From an uncultured bacterium (GTDB taxonomy: Bacteria > Bacteroidota > Bacteroidia > Sphingobacteriales > Sphingobacteriaceae), in the NCBI GenBank assembly GCA_903958995.1, contig CAJBVG010000208.1:1-23924 (forward strand): 23,924 nt of DNA. Direction: 5' to 3'. Positions 1-6,838 of this stretch are shown here, one piece after another; the first letter of the stretch is position 1, and each line of letters begins with the position of its first letter. Made by a program: the position numbers and the translations under genes. Below the pieces are notes generated by a model. That model worked only from the letters and a program-made list of their open reading frames with translations, ran no database searches and was not told the DNA's origin.

Positions 1-359
1 CATGTGCATTAGGAGCTACAGTTAATACAGAAACATTAGCAAAATTAAAATGTGCAATTATTGCTGGTGCTGCTAATAATCAATTAGCTGAAGAAGAAAT
101 TCATGGCAGAATGGTAATGGAAAAAGGCATTTTATATGCACCAGATTTCTTAATCAATGCTGGTGGATTAATCAATGTTTACTCAGAATTAATGGGCTAC
201 AGTTCTAAACGTGCAATGGAAAAAACAGAGCATATTTATGAAGTAACTCAAGAAATATTAAAGAAATCTCAAGTAGAAAATATCCCTACTTACGAAGCTG
301 CAAATCGTATTGCAGAGAAGAGAATTCAAGATATTCGTAGAATTAAAGCTTGTTATTAA
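1..359 (+). CDS. Leucine/valine/glutamate-type amino acid dehydrogenase, C-terminal fragment (5' end outside window)
   Basis: The reading frame is open from base 3 and ends with TAA at 357-359, giving the last 118 residues of a protein whose start lies outside the window. The fragment begins CALGATVNTETL, continues with AGAANNQLAEE and then NAGGLINVYSEL. These are the C-terminal parts of the NAD-binding domain of Glu/Leu/Phe/Val dehydrogenases, and closest in feel to leucine dehydrogenases, where the NAGG(V/L)INV segment is typical. Such enzymes deaminate branched-chain amino acids oxidatively to 2-keto acids with NAD+. The ATG at 111 is internal and not the true start. Substrate specificity cannot be fixed because the N-terminal substrate domain is missing. 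A rho-independent terminator follows directly, so this gene is probably transcribed separately from nusB. Confidence 0.85.
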   Translation, partial: CALGATVNTETLAKLKCAIIAGAANNQLAEEEIHGRMVMEKGILYAPDFLINAGGLINVYSELMGYSSKRAMEKTEHIYEVTQEILKKSQVENIPTYEAANRIAEKRIQDIRRIKACY

Positions 360-361
360 GG

Positions 362-392
362 AAAATGCGGAGTACCTTTGCTCCGCATTTTT
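362..392 (+). terminator. Rho-independent terminator after the dehydrogenase gene
   Basis: An 11-bp perfect stem is formed by 362-372 (AAAATGCGGAG) and 381-391 (CTCCGCATTTT) with the loop TACCTTTG. The T-rich end of the descending arm provides the U-tract on the plus strand. It lies 3 bases past the stop codon and before nusB. Confidence 0.85.
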
Positions 393-412
393 AATATTAT
401 TATTCGTTCTTT

Positions 413-1360
413 ATGTTAAATCGTCGTCATTTACGCATCAAAGCTTTTCAAACAATTTATGCTTTTCAACAAGCAGAACAACGTGATAGAAAGCAATTTG
501 AATCTTTTTTATTAGATTCTATACAAGCTGTACATAAGAGCTATGCGCAATTACTACAACTCGTAATCGAACTCAAAGATTTCGAAACTAGCGACGTTGA
601 AGATCGTACTGCAAAGCATTTACCTACTTCTGCAGATTTAGATGCAAAACCAATTTTAGCCAATAACCTATTCGTTCAATTACTTAGTAAGGATAAAAAC
701 CATGCTGATTTAACTAAGAAATACAAAGTTTCTTGGCAAGGTGAGGAGATGATTTTAAGAGAAATCTACAATAAAATCAAAGTCGATGAACAATACATTA
801 TTTACGGCAACCTTGATGATCCAAACATCACTGAACATCGCGAAATTATTACACATCTTTTTAAAACAATAATCTTCCAAGATCCATTATTAGAGCAATA
901 CTTAGAAGAACATTACATTAACTGGCCAGTAGATAAACAATCGGTAGATGGAATGGTGCTTAAAACTATTCGTGCTTTTAAAGATGGTAGCTCTGAAGCA
1001 TTAGATATTTTGCCAATTACAGCTAACTGGGAAGAAGACAAGGATTTCGTAGTAGATTTGTTTAACAAAACGATTTTAAACGAAGTAGAAATTAGTAAAT
1101 ACATTGCCGATAAAACTAAAAATTGGGACGTAGAACGTATCGCTTTAGTAGATACCATTCTTATGAAAATGGCAATTACGGAGTTGATAAATTTCAATTC
1201 TATTCCCATTAAAGTGACCATGAATGAGTATATCGATATCTCTAAAGAATTCAGTACTCCGAAAAGTAAGGGATTTATTAATGGTATCTTAGATAAAATA
1301 TTAATCGACTTAAAAGAAGTGGGTAAGGTGAAGAAGATTGGAAGAGGATTGATAGAATAA
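413..1360 (+). CDS. nusB: Transcription antitermination factor NusB (long Bacteroidota form)
   Basis: NusB binds the boxA RNA with S10 (NusE) and helps antitermination of rRNA operons. The N-terminus MLNRRHLRIKAFQTIYAFQQ is the first NusB helix. The C-terminal part, about residues 230-305, carries the rest of the NusB fold (VERIALVDTILMKMAITEL, then IPIKVTMNEYIDISKEFS and KGFINGILDKI). At 315 residues it is about twice the length of the E. coli protein. The extra middle region is usual for Bacteroidota NusB, as is the position upstream of a DUF1573 gene and yajC. The ATG at 413 is the first start after the upstream terminator; no clear TAnnTTTG box lies in the 20 bases between. Its TAA stop is the first base pair of a structured palindromic element. 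Confidence 0.93.
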   Translation: MLNRRHLRIKAFQTIYAFQQAEQRDRKQFESFLLDSIQAVHKSYAQLLQLVIELKDFETSDVEDRTAKHLPTSADLDAKPILANNLFVQLLSKDKNHADLTKKYKVSWQGEEMILREIYNKIKVDEQYIIYGNLDDPNITEHREIITHLFKTIIFQDPLLEQYLEEHYINWPVDKQSVDGMVLKTIRAFKDGSSEALDILPITANWEEDKDFVVDLFNKTILNEVEISKYIADKTKNWDVERIALVDTILMKMAITELINFNSIPIKVTMNEYIDISKEFSTPKSKGFINGILDKILIDLKEVGKVKKIGRGLIE

Positions 1361-1442
1361 CGTTCGTTGGAGTGTTCTCACTCTAACAATTGAATTAGTA
1401 ATAATGAAATACATGTCGAAGCGAGGACGCTTCGACGAACGT
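1360..1442. repeat. Two-hairpin palindromic element closed by an outer stem
   Basis: Three perfect or nearly perfect inverted repeats are nested here. The outer stem pairs 1360-1366 (ACGTTCG) with 1436-1442 (CGAACGT). Inside it, hairpin 1 pairs 1367-1374 with 1379-1386 (loop TTCT, one G-U pair). Hairpin 2 pairs 1416-1423 (TCGAAGCG) with 1428-1435 (CGCTTCGA) with loop AGGA. There is no T-tract on either strand, so it is not a standard terminator. It fills most of the nusB to DUF1573 gap. It could be a REP-like dispersed intergenic repeat or an mRNA 3'-end structure; the sequence alone does not decide. Confidence 0.6.
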
Positions 1443-1476
1443 AGAGAAATATAGAAGTATAGAAAAATAGGATATT

Positions 1477-1908
1477 ATGAAAAAGTTATTAGTAATTATT
1501 TCAGTATTAACATTTGTAGCTTGTGGTAATAAAGACAGTAAGCAAGTATCTATGGAAGTTCCATTAACAGCAGATGGTAAAGTGGATACTACCAAATTAC
1601 CGAAATTTGAATTCACTCAAGATGCTTATGATTTTGGTTCAATTAAGCAAGGTGAAAAGATTTCATATGCCTTTATCTTTAAAAACACTGGCTCTACACC
1701 ATTAATAATTTCTTCTGCTAGTGCAAGTTGCGGATGCACAGTTCCTTCTTATCCGGAAGACCCTATTCAACCAGGCGCTGAATCTAAAATAGATGTAGTT
1801 TTTGATAGTAACGGTAAAATGGGTATGCAAACAAAAACAATAACCCTTGTGGCGAATACAATACCAAATACAAAAGTATTGTATCTTCGAGGCGAAGTCA
1901 CAGAATAA
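1477..1908 (+). CDS. DUF1573 domain lipoprotein
   Basis: This 143-residue protein has a lipoprotein signal peptide: MKKLL, a hydrophobic stretch, then the lipobox FVAC with the acylated cysteine at residue 16. It should be anchored in a membrane facing the periplasm. Residues 45-140 form a DUF1573 domain, an immunoglobulin-like (ASH-type) beta fold, with the family hallmarks YDFGSIKQGE, FKNTG, the SCGCTVP segment (Cys85 and Cys87) and PGAESKIDVVFD. The molecular role of DUF1573 is not established. The family is abundant in Bacteroidota and often sits beside nusB and yajC, as here. The start has a purine-rich AGGAT sequence just upstream. Confidence 0.88.
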   Translation: MKKLLVIISVLTFVACGNKDSKQVSMEVPLTADGKVDTTKLPKFEFTQDAYDFGSIKQGEKISYAFIFKNTGSTPLIISSASASCGCTVPSYPEDPIQPGAESKIDVVFDSNGKMGMQTKTITLVANTIPNTKVLYLRGEVTE

Positions 1909-1934
1909 TATGTTAATGGGATAATATGTTAATG
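1905..1934. repeat. 14-bp direct repeat, period 16, at the DUF1573 stop
   Basis: ATAATATGTTAATG occurs at 1905-1918 and again at 1921-1934. The first copy contains the TAA stop of the DUF1573 gene. This is a small tandem duplication in the DUF1573 to yajC gap. Confidence 0.8.
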
Positions 1935-1944
1935 ACAACCAACT

Positions 1945-1974
1945 CATAACTCACAATTCATAACTCACAATTCA
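1945..1974. repeat. 14-bp tandem repeat upstream of yajC
   Basis: CATAACTCACAATTCA occurs at 1945-1960 and 1959-1974, that is, two overlapping copies with a period of 14. A degenerate continuation (CAAAATTCAA) follows up to the yajC start. I see no TAnnTTTG box in this gap, so yajC is probably read from upstream. Confidence 0.75.
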
Positions 1975-1987
1975 AAATTCAATAAAT

Positions 1988-2305
1988 ATGTTAAACACAC
2001 TTTTAATGGCTCCTGCAGCCGGAAATTCAAATCCAATTATGAGTTTTTTACCATTGATTTTAATCGCAGTGGTATTTTACTTCTTCATGATTCGTCCGCA
2101 AACTAAGCGTATGAAAGATCAAAAGAACTTTATCGAGAACCTTTCAAAAGGAGATAAAATCGTTACTGTAGGTGGTATTCATGGTAAAATCGCTGAAATC
2201 AACGACGATACTTTCTTAATGGAAATTGAAGGTGGAGTTAAAATGAAAATCGATAGAGTATCGGTTTCATTAGAAGCTTCGAAGAAATTAAACGAAACGA
2301 AGTAA
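1988..2305 (+). CDS. yajC: Preprotein translocase subunit YajC
   Basis: YajC is a small inner-membrane protein associated with SecDF that assists Sec-dependent export. The 105-residue product has one transmembrane segment at about residues 17-35 (PIMSFLPLILIAVVFYFFMI), followed directly by the family signature IRPQTKRMKDQKNF. A small cytoplasmic domain follows with the KGDKIVTVGGIHGKI motif. Length and layout match the family. It is followed by a strong terminator, which probably ends the nusB-DUF1573-yajC transcript. Confidence 0.95.
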   Translation: MLNTLLMAPAAGNSNPIMSFLPLILIAVVFYFFMIRPQTKRMKDQKNFIENLSKGDKIVTVGGIHGKIAEINDDTFLMEIEGGVKMKIDRVSVSLEASKKLNETK

Positions 2306-2324
2306 TCGTTTTTTACTGATTAAG

Positions 2325-2378
2325 TGCTAATCATGCTAATAACATATAATTTTATTAGTTTTGATTAGCATTTTTTAT
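2325..2378 (+). terminator. Rho-independent terminator after yajC
   Basis: The outer stem pairs TGCTAATCA (2325-2333) with TGATTAGCA (2362-2370). An inner stem pairs CTAATAA (2336-2342) with TTATTAG (2352-2358). The run TTTTTTATTT follows from 2371. The structure sits between yajC and the YbbR-like gene, whose TTG start at 2380 lies at the end of the T-tract. Confidence 0.85.
2356..2363 (+). promoter_or_regulatory. Candidate -7 box (TAGTTTTG) for the YbbR-like gene
   Basis: TAGTTTTG matches the Bacteroidota -7 consensus TAnnTTTG exactly and ends 16 bases before the TTG start at 2380. It lies inside the descending arm of the yajC terminator. No convincing -33 TTG is seen at the expected spacing, so this is tentative. 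Confidence 0.35.
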
Positions 2379-2379
2379 T

Positions 2380-3345
2380 TTGAAAAGAAGACTACTATAC
2401 TGGAAAAATCTTATTAAAGAGCGAACTCGCAAACGATATCGTCAGCGTTTAATGCTCTTTTTTTTGTGCCTATTTATGGCATTGGCATTCTGGTTTCTCA
2501 ATATTCTTAATAAACAGCATTTGTTCAAATTGGAGAATTATATTCAATTCTACAACTTACCTGAAGACAAAGCGCTAAGCATGACACAAGCTCGAAAAAT
2601 TTCCTTTACTGTTCAAGGTAGTGGTTGGAATTTTGTTCGTTCTAAAATGCAATTGATGTCGGATACTTTAAAAATCGATTACCTAACTATCCAAGATCGT
2701 GATGAAATCGACCTGAATAAATCATTGCTCGATTTTGAAAGTCAATGGAACGGAAAACTCCGAATCATGAATATCTACCCATCAAAAATCAATTACATAG
2801 TAGAGAAAAAGCGAATACGTAAAGTCCCTATCATTCCTGTATATACCCTTAATTTTACCGATGAATATGACTTATCAGATAAGGTTCATTGGTATCCAGA
2901 TAGTATCTATATTTCAGGGCCAATAGAAAATATTCGAAAAATAAAATCAGTAAAAACCTTACCCATTGTACTTAATAATTTAAACACAACAGTACAGATG
3001 AACGCTGTGTTAGATTTAGATGAGTACAACAATATCAATACCAATATTAAAACCACACGTATTAGTTTTCCAGTTGAACAATACACCGAAGGGGTAATGG
3101 ATATAGGCATTTCTCAACGAAATGAAAACTCTGGGATGATTACTTTCCCATCACAATGTAAAATAGTTTATAGAGTTGCTCTTTCTAATTATAATAAAAT
3201 AATACCTCAAACTTTTAAAGTAATTGCAGAGAAAGATAACAAGCTTACTAATCGTCTTCGCTTAAAATTAGCTTCTGTTCCATCTAACATAAAAGATGTT
3301 CGTATTATTCCAGAAACTGTTGAATACTTAATTATAAAACGATGA
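2380..3345 (+). CDS. YbbR-like domain membrane protein
   Basis: The 321-residue product has a strongly basic N-terminus (KRRLLYWKNLIKERTRKRYRQR), one transmembrane helix at about residues 24-43 and a long extracytoplasmic part made of beta-rich repeats of YbbR type (for example KVPIIPVYTLNF, YPDSIYISGP and KTLPIVLNN). In Firmicutes, YbbR/CdaR partners the diadenylate cyclase CdaA. In Bacteroidota the role is less clear, but the gene commonly sits between yajC and coaE, as here. The start is a TTG at 2380, chosen because it supplies the positively charged segment before the helix. The first ATG in frame, at 2452, would begin inside the helix. The stop overlaps the coaE start by 4 bases, so the two are co-translated. 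Confidence 0.78.
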   Translation: MKRRLLYWKNLIKERTRKRYRQRLMLFFLCLFMALAFWFLNILNKQHLFKLENYIQFYNLPEDKALSMTQARKISFTVQGSGWNFVRSKMQLMSDTLKIDYLTIQDRDEIDLNKSLLDFESQWNGKLRIMNIYPSKINYIVEKKRIRKVPIIPVYTLNFTDEYDLSDKVHWYPDSIYISGPIENIRKIKSVKTLPIVLNNLNTTVQMNAVLDLDEYNNINTNIKTTRISFPVEQYTEGVMDIGISQRNENSGMITFPSQCKIVYRVALSNYNKIIPQTFKVIAEKDNKLTNRLRLKLASVPSNIKDVRIIPETVEYLIIKR

Positions 3346-3941
3346 TTCAAATAGGGATAACTGGAGGTATTGGTTCAGGCAAATCAACAGTATGTAAAAT
3401 ATTTACAAGCTTGGGAATTCCTGTACACGATGCCGATGCTATTGCCAAAGAAATAATTGTAAAGGATGTTGATTTAATTCAATCTATGATTAATAATTTC
3501 GGTAAAGAAACCTATTCAGAAGATGGTACTTATAACCGTGCCTACATTGCAAACATCGTTTTTAATGATCAATCAAAACTAGATAAACTAAACGCTTTGG
3601 TTCATCCTAAAGTAATCGAATATTCACGCATTTGGGCTAGCAATCATCAACATTTACCTTATGTAATTAAAGAAGCTGCTCTAATGTTTGAATCTGGTTC
3701 TTATCTACAGAATAATTTCAATATTGTAGTAGAATCACCTATCGATATTCGAATAAAAAGAATTTGTACCCGAGATTCGGTCAACGAAGAAACTGCGTTA
3801 AAAAGAATCAATAGTCAATTGTCTGATGAGGAAAGAAGATCCAAAGCTGACCTTATCATTTTAAACGATGATGCTCATTCGTTGATTAAACAAGTAATAA
3901 ACATCCATCAAAATATCCTTACGAAGAATGATCCTAGATGA
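3342..3941 (+). CDS. coaE: Dephospho-CoA kinase
   Basis: CoaE phosphorylates the 3'-hydroxyl of dephospho-CoA with ATP, the last step of coenzyme A synthesis, in the cytoplasm. The P-loop GGIGSGKST is at residues 8-16, followed by the family segment GIPVHDADAIAKEI with the DxD substrate-binding acidic pair. VHPKV and the lid-like R-rich segment (IKRICTRDSVNEETALKRINSQ) follow. The 199-residue length is normal. The ATG overlaps the upstream stop (ATGA), and the 3' end overlaps the next gene by 14 bases. Confidence 0.95.
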   Translation: MIQIGITGGIGSGKSTVCKIFTSLGIPVHDADAIAKEIIVKDVDLIQSMINNFGKETYSEDGTYNRAYIANIVFNDQSKLDKLNALVHPKVIEYSRIWASNHQHLPYVIKEAALMFESGSYLQNNFNIVVESPIDIRIKRICTRDSVNEETALKRINSQLSDEERRSKADLIILNDDAHSLIKQVINIHQNILTKNDPR

Positions 3942-4863
3942 TTTTATAATTAAAACAGACATAGGATATTATTGTAAATACGCCAATTTCTATATCGATC
4001 CTAGCGCTGCAGTAGAAAACTCTGTAGTATCTCATGCTCATGCCGATCATGCCAGTCCGGGTTCCATTAAAGTGTACTGTACAGAACCTACACAGGCATT
4101 TATGGTCTTGCGTTATAAACATAAAGCTGCTAAAGAATTTAATATTTCCGAGTTTAATAAATCATTTAGCATCGGAGAGGTGCTGCTAACTTTTATTCCA
4201 GCCGGACATATACTTGGAAGTGGACAAATTTTAATGACCTACAAAGGCATTAAGTACTTATATAGCGGTGATATTAAATGGCAAGAAGATAATACAGTAG
4301 AAGCTACCGAAAGCGTTTATGCTGATGTTCTTATTACTGAAACTACATTTGCTCGTCCAGAATTTGAACACCCAAATGCTAAAGATGAAATTGATGCTTT
4401 ACTCAATTTAAAAAGCCCGATTGTAATTGGTGCCTATGTATTAGGCAAAGCTCAACGAATAAATTCATTAATAAACCAATACCATCCCGAGATTCCAGTA
4501 TATATTCATTTTGATGTATATCCATATCATAAAATATATGATAGACTTGGAAAAAGTAATTTGAAATACGAACTACTTCAGAAAAAAGATATTCGAAATG
4601 GGAGGTTAGGTGTGTATATCGTACCACCATTAACGTATCAATCCTATAAAATTCAATACCCATATACATTTGCATTTGCTTCTGGTTGGGATCATTTACA
4701 AAATGGCCAAACCCTTTTAAAAATAAGCGATCACATGGATTGGAAAGAATTATTGCACTATATAAATTTGGTACAACCCAAACAAATATGGGCCATACAT
4801 GGTGATCCTAAAAAAATAATTGAACATTTTGCAAACACAAATACCCTCGTTAAGGTTCTTTAA
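3928..4863 (+). CDS. Metallo-beta-lactamase-fold nuclease (YSH1/ligase-associated exonuclease type)
   Basis: The 311-residue protein has the metal-binding motif HAHADH at residues 36-41, then GHILGSGQ (His94) and YSGD (Asp115), followed by a helical insert and late histidines in SDHMDW and WAIHGDP. This is the metallo-beta-lactamase plus beta-CASP arrangement of RNA/DNA processing nucleases. The overall sequence (GYYCKYANFYIDP, TTFARPEF) resembles the group known as ligase-associated DNA exonucleases, which sit near an ATP-dependent DNA ligase and an Lhr-type helicase. No such neighbours are present; the gene overlaps coaE and precedes DUF5522. It is a probable nuclease, but whether it acts on DNA or RNA cannot be told from sequence. 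Confidence 0.8.
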   Translation: MILDDFIIKTDIGYYCKYANFYIDPSAAVENSVVSHAHADHASPGSIKVYCTEPTQAFMVLRYKHKAAKEFNISEFNKSFSIGEVLLTFIPAGHILGSGQILMTYKGIKYLYSGDIKWQEDNTVEATESVYADVLITETTFARPEFEHPNAKDEIDALLNLKSPIVIGAYVLGKAQRINSLINQYHPEIPVYIHFDVYPYHKIYDRLGKSNLKYELLQKKDIRNGRLGVYIVPPLTYQSYKIQYPYTFAFASGWDHLQNGQTLLKISDHMDWKELLHYINLVQPKQIWAIHGDPKKIIEHFANTNTLVKVL

Positions 4864-4865
4864 TA

Positions 4866-5051
4866 ATGAATTCTGAAGATTTTTATATAGACAATGGATA
4901 TTATGTTTTTACAGAGAAATATCACCTAAAACGTGGTTATTGCTGTAAAAGTGGCTGTCGACATTGCCCATGGAATTTCAAAAAATCCTTATTATCAGAG
5001 GATTCGAAACTAACTAATCCACCAAAAAAGTTGGATGAAAATGAAAATTAA
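4866..5051 (+). CDS. DUF5522 small cysteine-cluster protein
   Basis: This is a 61-residue protein with the DUF5522 hallmark YHLKRGYCCKSGCRHCPW. Cysteines 26, 27, 31 and 34 and a histidine at 33 form a compact cluster that could hold a metal or Fe-S centre (inference). Function is unknown. It starts 2 bases after the stop of the nuclease gene, so it should be co-expressed with it. It lacks a signal peptide and membrane segment, so it is probably cytoplasmic. Confidence 0.85.
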   Translation: MNSEDFYIDNGYYVFTEKYHLKRGYCCKSGCRHCPWNFKKSLLSEDSKLTNPPKKLDENEN

Positions 5052-5096
5052 CGTAAATATGTGTTTAAATTGAATTTACCTCAACAAGTGAACTTT

Positions 5097-5543
5097 ATGG
5101 AATTAGAGAAAGAGATATCCCAGAAGAACTTTAGATCTGAGCAACAAAAGGCTATGATCAATTTAATCTACACCTATCATTGGATAAATAATATTGCTCG
5201 TCAAGATTTTATTGCTTTCGATATTACAATGCAACAATTCAATATTTTAAGAATTCTACGTGGGCAATATCCTAATCCATCCTCTATAAATCTTTTAAGA
5301 GAGCGCATGTTGGATAAGATGTGTGATGCATCTCGAATGGTTGATCGTTTAAAACAAAAGGAACTCATTGAACGATGTGTAAACAAAAAAGACAAGCGTT
5401 CTGTAGATATTGTTATCTCACAAAAAGGTTTGGATTTATTAAGTAAAATTGATCAAGAAATAGACATGGATAGAGCAATTTCAAAGCTTAGCGATGAAGA
5501 TGCAAAAACATTAAATACTATTTTAGATAAAATGCGTGGTTAA
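5097..5543 (+). CDS. MarR-family winged-helix transcriptional regulator
   Basis: The product is a MarR-type dimeric repressor or activator. It has an N-terminal dimerisation helix (MELEKEISQKNFRSEQQKAM), a helix-turn-helix (FNILRILRG then INLLRERMLDKMCDASRMVDRL), the wing RCVNKKDKRSVDIVISQKG, and a C-terminal dimerisation helix. I chose the ATG at 5097 (148 residues), because family members in this phylum start close to this motif. A GTG at 5061 in the same frame would add 12 residues. The ligand and targets are unknown. The stop codon abuts the stop of the convergent ZIP gene with no spacer. Confidence 0.85.
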   Translation: MELEKEISQKNFRSEQQKAMINLIYTYHWINNIARQDFIAFDITMQQFNILRILRGQYPNPSSINLLRERMLDKMCDASRMVDRLKQKELIERCVNKKDKRSVDIVISQKGLDLLSKIDQEIDMDRAISKLSDEDAKTLNTILDKMRG

Positions 5544-6275
5544 TTACACGTTGATTAAGAAATTGATAATCGCCAAACTCGCACCAACTATTATAGCAAT
5601 CATTTTATAGAAATTGAATCGGTGATCTACATTCGATTCGAATAAAATGGTAGTTGAAATGTGTAAGAATATTCCAATTACAATTCCCATCATGTACTGA
5701 AAGTAATTGCTGATCATCCCTATAGATTCTCTCTGTAATACATTCGACGTTAAACTTCCTAGAGGTGTCATGGCTGCAAATAAAAGTAAGAAAAACAATA
5801 CTTGATGTTTCTTTAGTTTATTTTGATAGAGCACACTTGTTAATGCAAATGCTGCAGGAATATGGTGTAAGGCAATACCATAAAGCAAGGTGTTTTCATG
5901 ATGATTACCTCCCGATAAATTTACTAAAGGCATTCCTTCTAAAAATGCATGCAAGGATAAACTAATCATAATGCCAAATGGAAAGACAACATGACGGTGT
6001 GTATGAACATGAATGTGCCCATGTTCTATACCTTCTGAATATTGTTCAAGAAATATCTGAAATCCAAAACCAGCTAATATAAATAAGCCAATATAGGCGT
6101 TACCAGTAGAATAAACATCAGGTAGTAAATGTAATACGGTTATTGAGAATAGGTACGCTCCTGAAAATGATAATAAGAGTTTAAGTTTCTTATTTAAATC
6201 TGTTTTGATCAGAAAAATAAGTGATCCGCCTAAAAAAGCACTTACAAAAAGTATTATATAATCCAGTAGTTCCAT
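5544..6275 (-). CDS. ZIP-family divalent metal transporter
   Basis: This is a 243-residue integral membrane protein with about seven to eight hydrophobic helices. The ZIP metal-site signatures are in the central helices: SLHAFLEGMP (His109, Glu113) and ALHHIPAAFAL (His137, His138). A histidine-rich loop, HGHIHVHTHRH, lies at residues 85-95 between hydrophobic segments, where ZIP proteins usually carry a metal-binding loop. It probably imports zinc or iron; the exact metal is not decided by sequence. It is the last gene of a minus-strand block (methyltransferase, PAP2, ZIP), with 8 bases between the PAP2 stop and this start. It converges directly on the MarR gene. Confidence 0.88.
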   Translation of the reverse strand: MELLDYIILFVSAFLGGSLIFLIKTDLNKKLKLLLSFSGAYLFSITVLHLLPDVYSTGNAYIGLFILAGFGFQIFLEQYSEGIEHGHIHVHTHRHVVFPFGIMISLSLHAFLEGMPLVNLSGGNHHENTLLYGIALHHIPAAFALTSVLYQNKLKKHQVLFFLLLFAAMTPLGSLTSNVLQRESIGMISNYFQYMMGIVIGIFLHISTTILFESNVDHRFNFYKMIAIIVGASLAIINFLINV

Positions 6276-6283
6276 CTCAAAAA

Positions 6284-6838
6284 TTAAGCAATATTACGAT
6301 AAAAGTAGAAAGTAAGATGTGCAATTGCAATTCCCAATATCATACCACAAAGTACATCTAATGGATAATGCACACCTACATACACTTGCGAGAACGATAT
6401 TACAGCTGCCCAAATTTTAAAACTTATTCCAACCCAACGTTTGTCAACAAAATAAAGGCTTAGAAAAGTAGCCATCCCAAAATGGTTTGTTGCATGTGAT
6501 GAAACAAAACTATATCCAGAACCACATCCAACAATACTTCTTACATAACCCATTATTTCTGGGTCGTTACAAGGTCGTATTCTTTGAATTAATTCTTTAA
6601 TAATTCCAGCACTTACAAAATCAGTTAAGGCAAATGTTATGACTAAAAATAAAATAGTTAAAAAAGCTTTTCGTGGGCGATTAGATTTGATGAAGTAAAC
6701 GATCAAAAATAAATAAAGAGGTGACCAAAAATATTTACTCCTCATTAACGGTAATAAGAAATCAAAAAATTGATTTGCAATACCTCTATTAATGATAAAG
6801 AAAAGCTGTTGGTCGATATGTTTAATGTACTCTATCAT
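6284..6838 (-). CDS. PAP2-family membrane phosphatase, motif 3 arginine replaced
   Basis: The 184-residue membrane protein has the PAP2 phosphatase motifs KELIQRIRP (Lys81, Arg88), SSHATNH (His115) and SQVYVGVHYPLD (His157, Asp161). It belongs to the type 2 phosphatidic acid phosphatase / undecaprenyl-diphosphatase superfamily, which dephosphorylates lipid phosphates at the membrane. The canonical third motif is SRx5Hx3D; here the arginine is glutamine (Gln151), while the histidine and aspartate are kept. The substrate is not predictable. Its start overlaps the stop of the upstream methyltransferase by 4 bases, indicating translational coupling. Confidence 0.87.
   Translation of the reverse strand: MIEYIKHIDQQLFFIINRGIANQFFDFLLPLMRSKYFWSPLYLFLIVYFIKSNRPRKAFLTILFLVITFALTDFVSAGIIKELIQRIRPCNDPEIMGYVRSIVGCGSGYSFVSSHATNHFGMATFLSLYFVDKRWVGISFKIWAAVISFSQVYVGVHYPLDVLCGMILGIAIAHLTFYFYRNIA

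Noticed and set aside
1360..1442. Cloverleaf-like folding as a tRNA or tRNA-like gene
   Set aside because: There are only two arms, no anticodon loop or T-loop consensus and no CCA end, so it is a palindromic element and not a tRNA.
5535..5550. Small hairpin CGTG/CACG over the MarR/ZIP convergent stops
   Set aside because: Only 4 bp of stem with an 8-base loop and no T-tract; too weak to call a bidirectional terminator.
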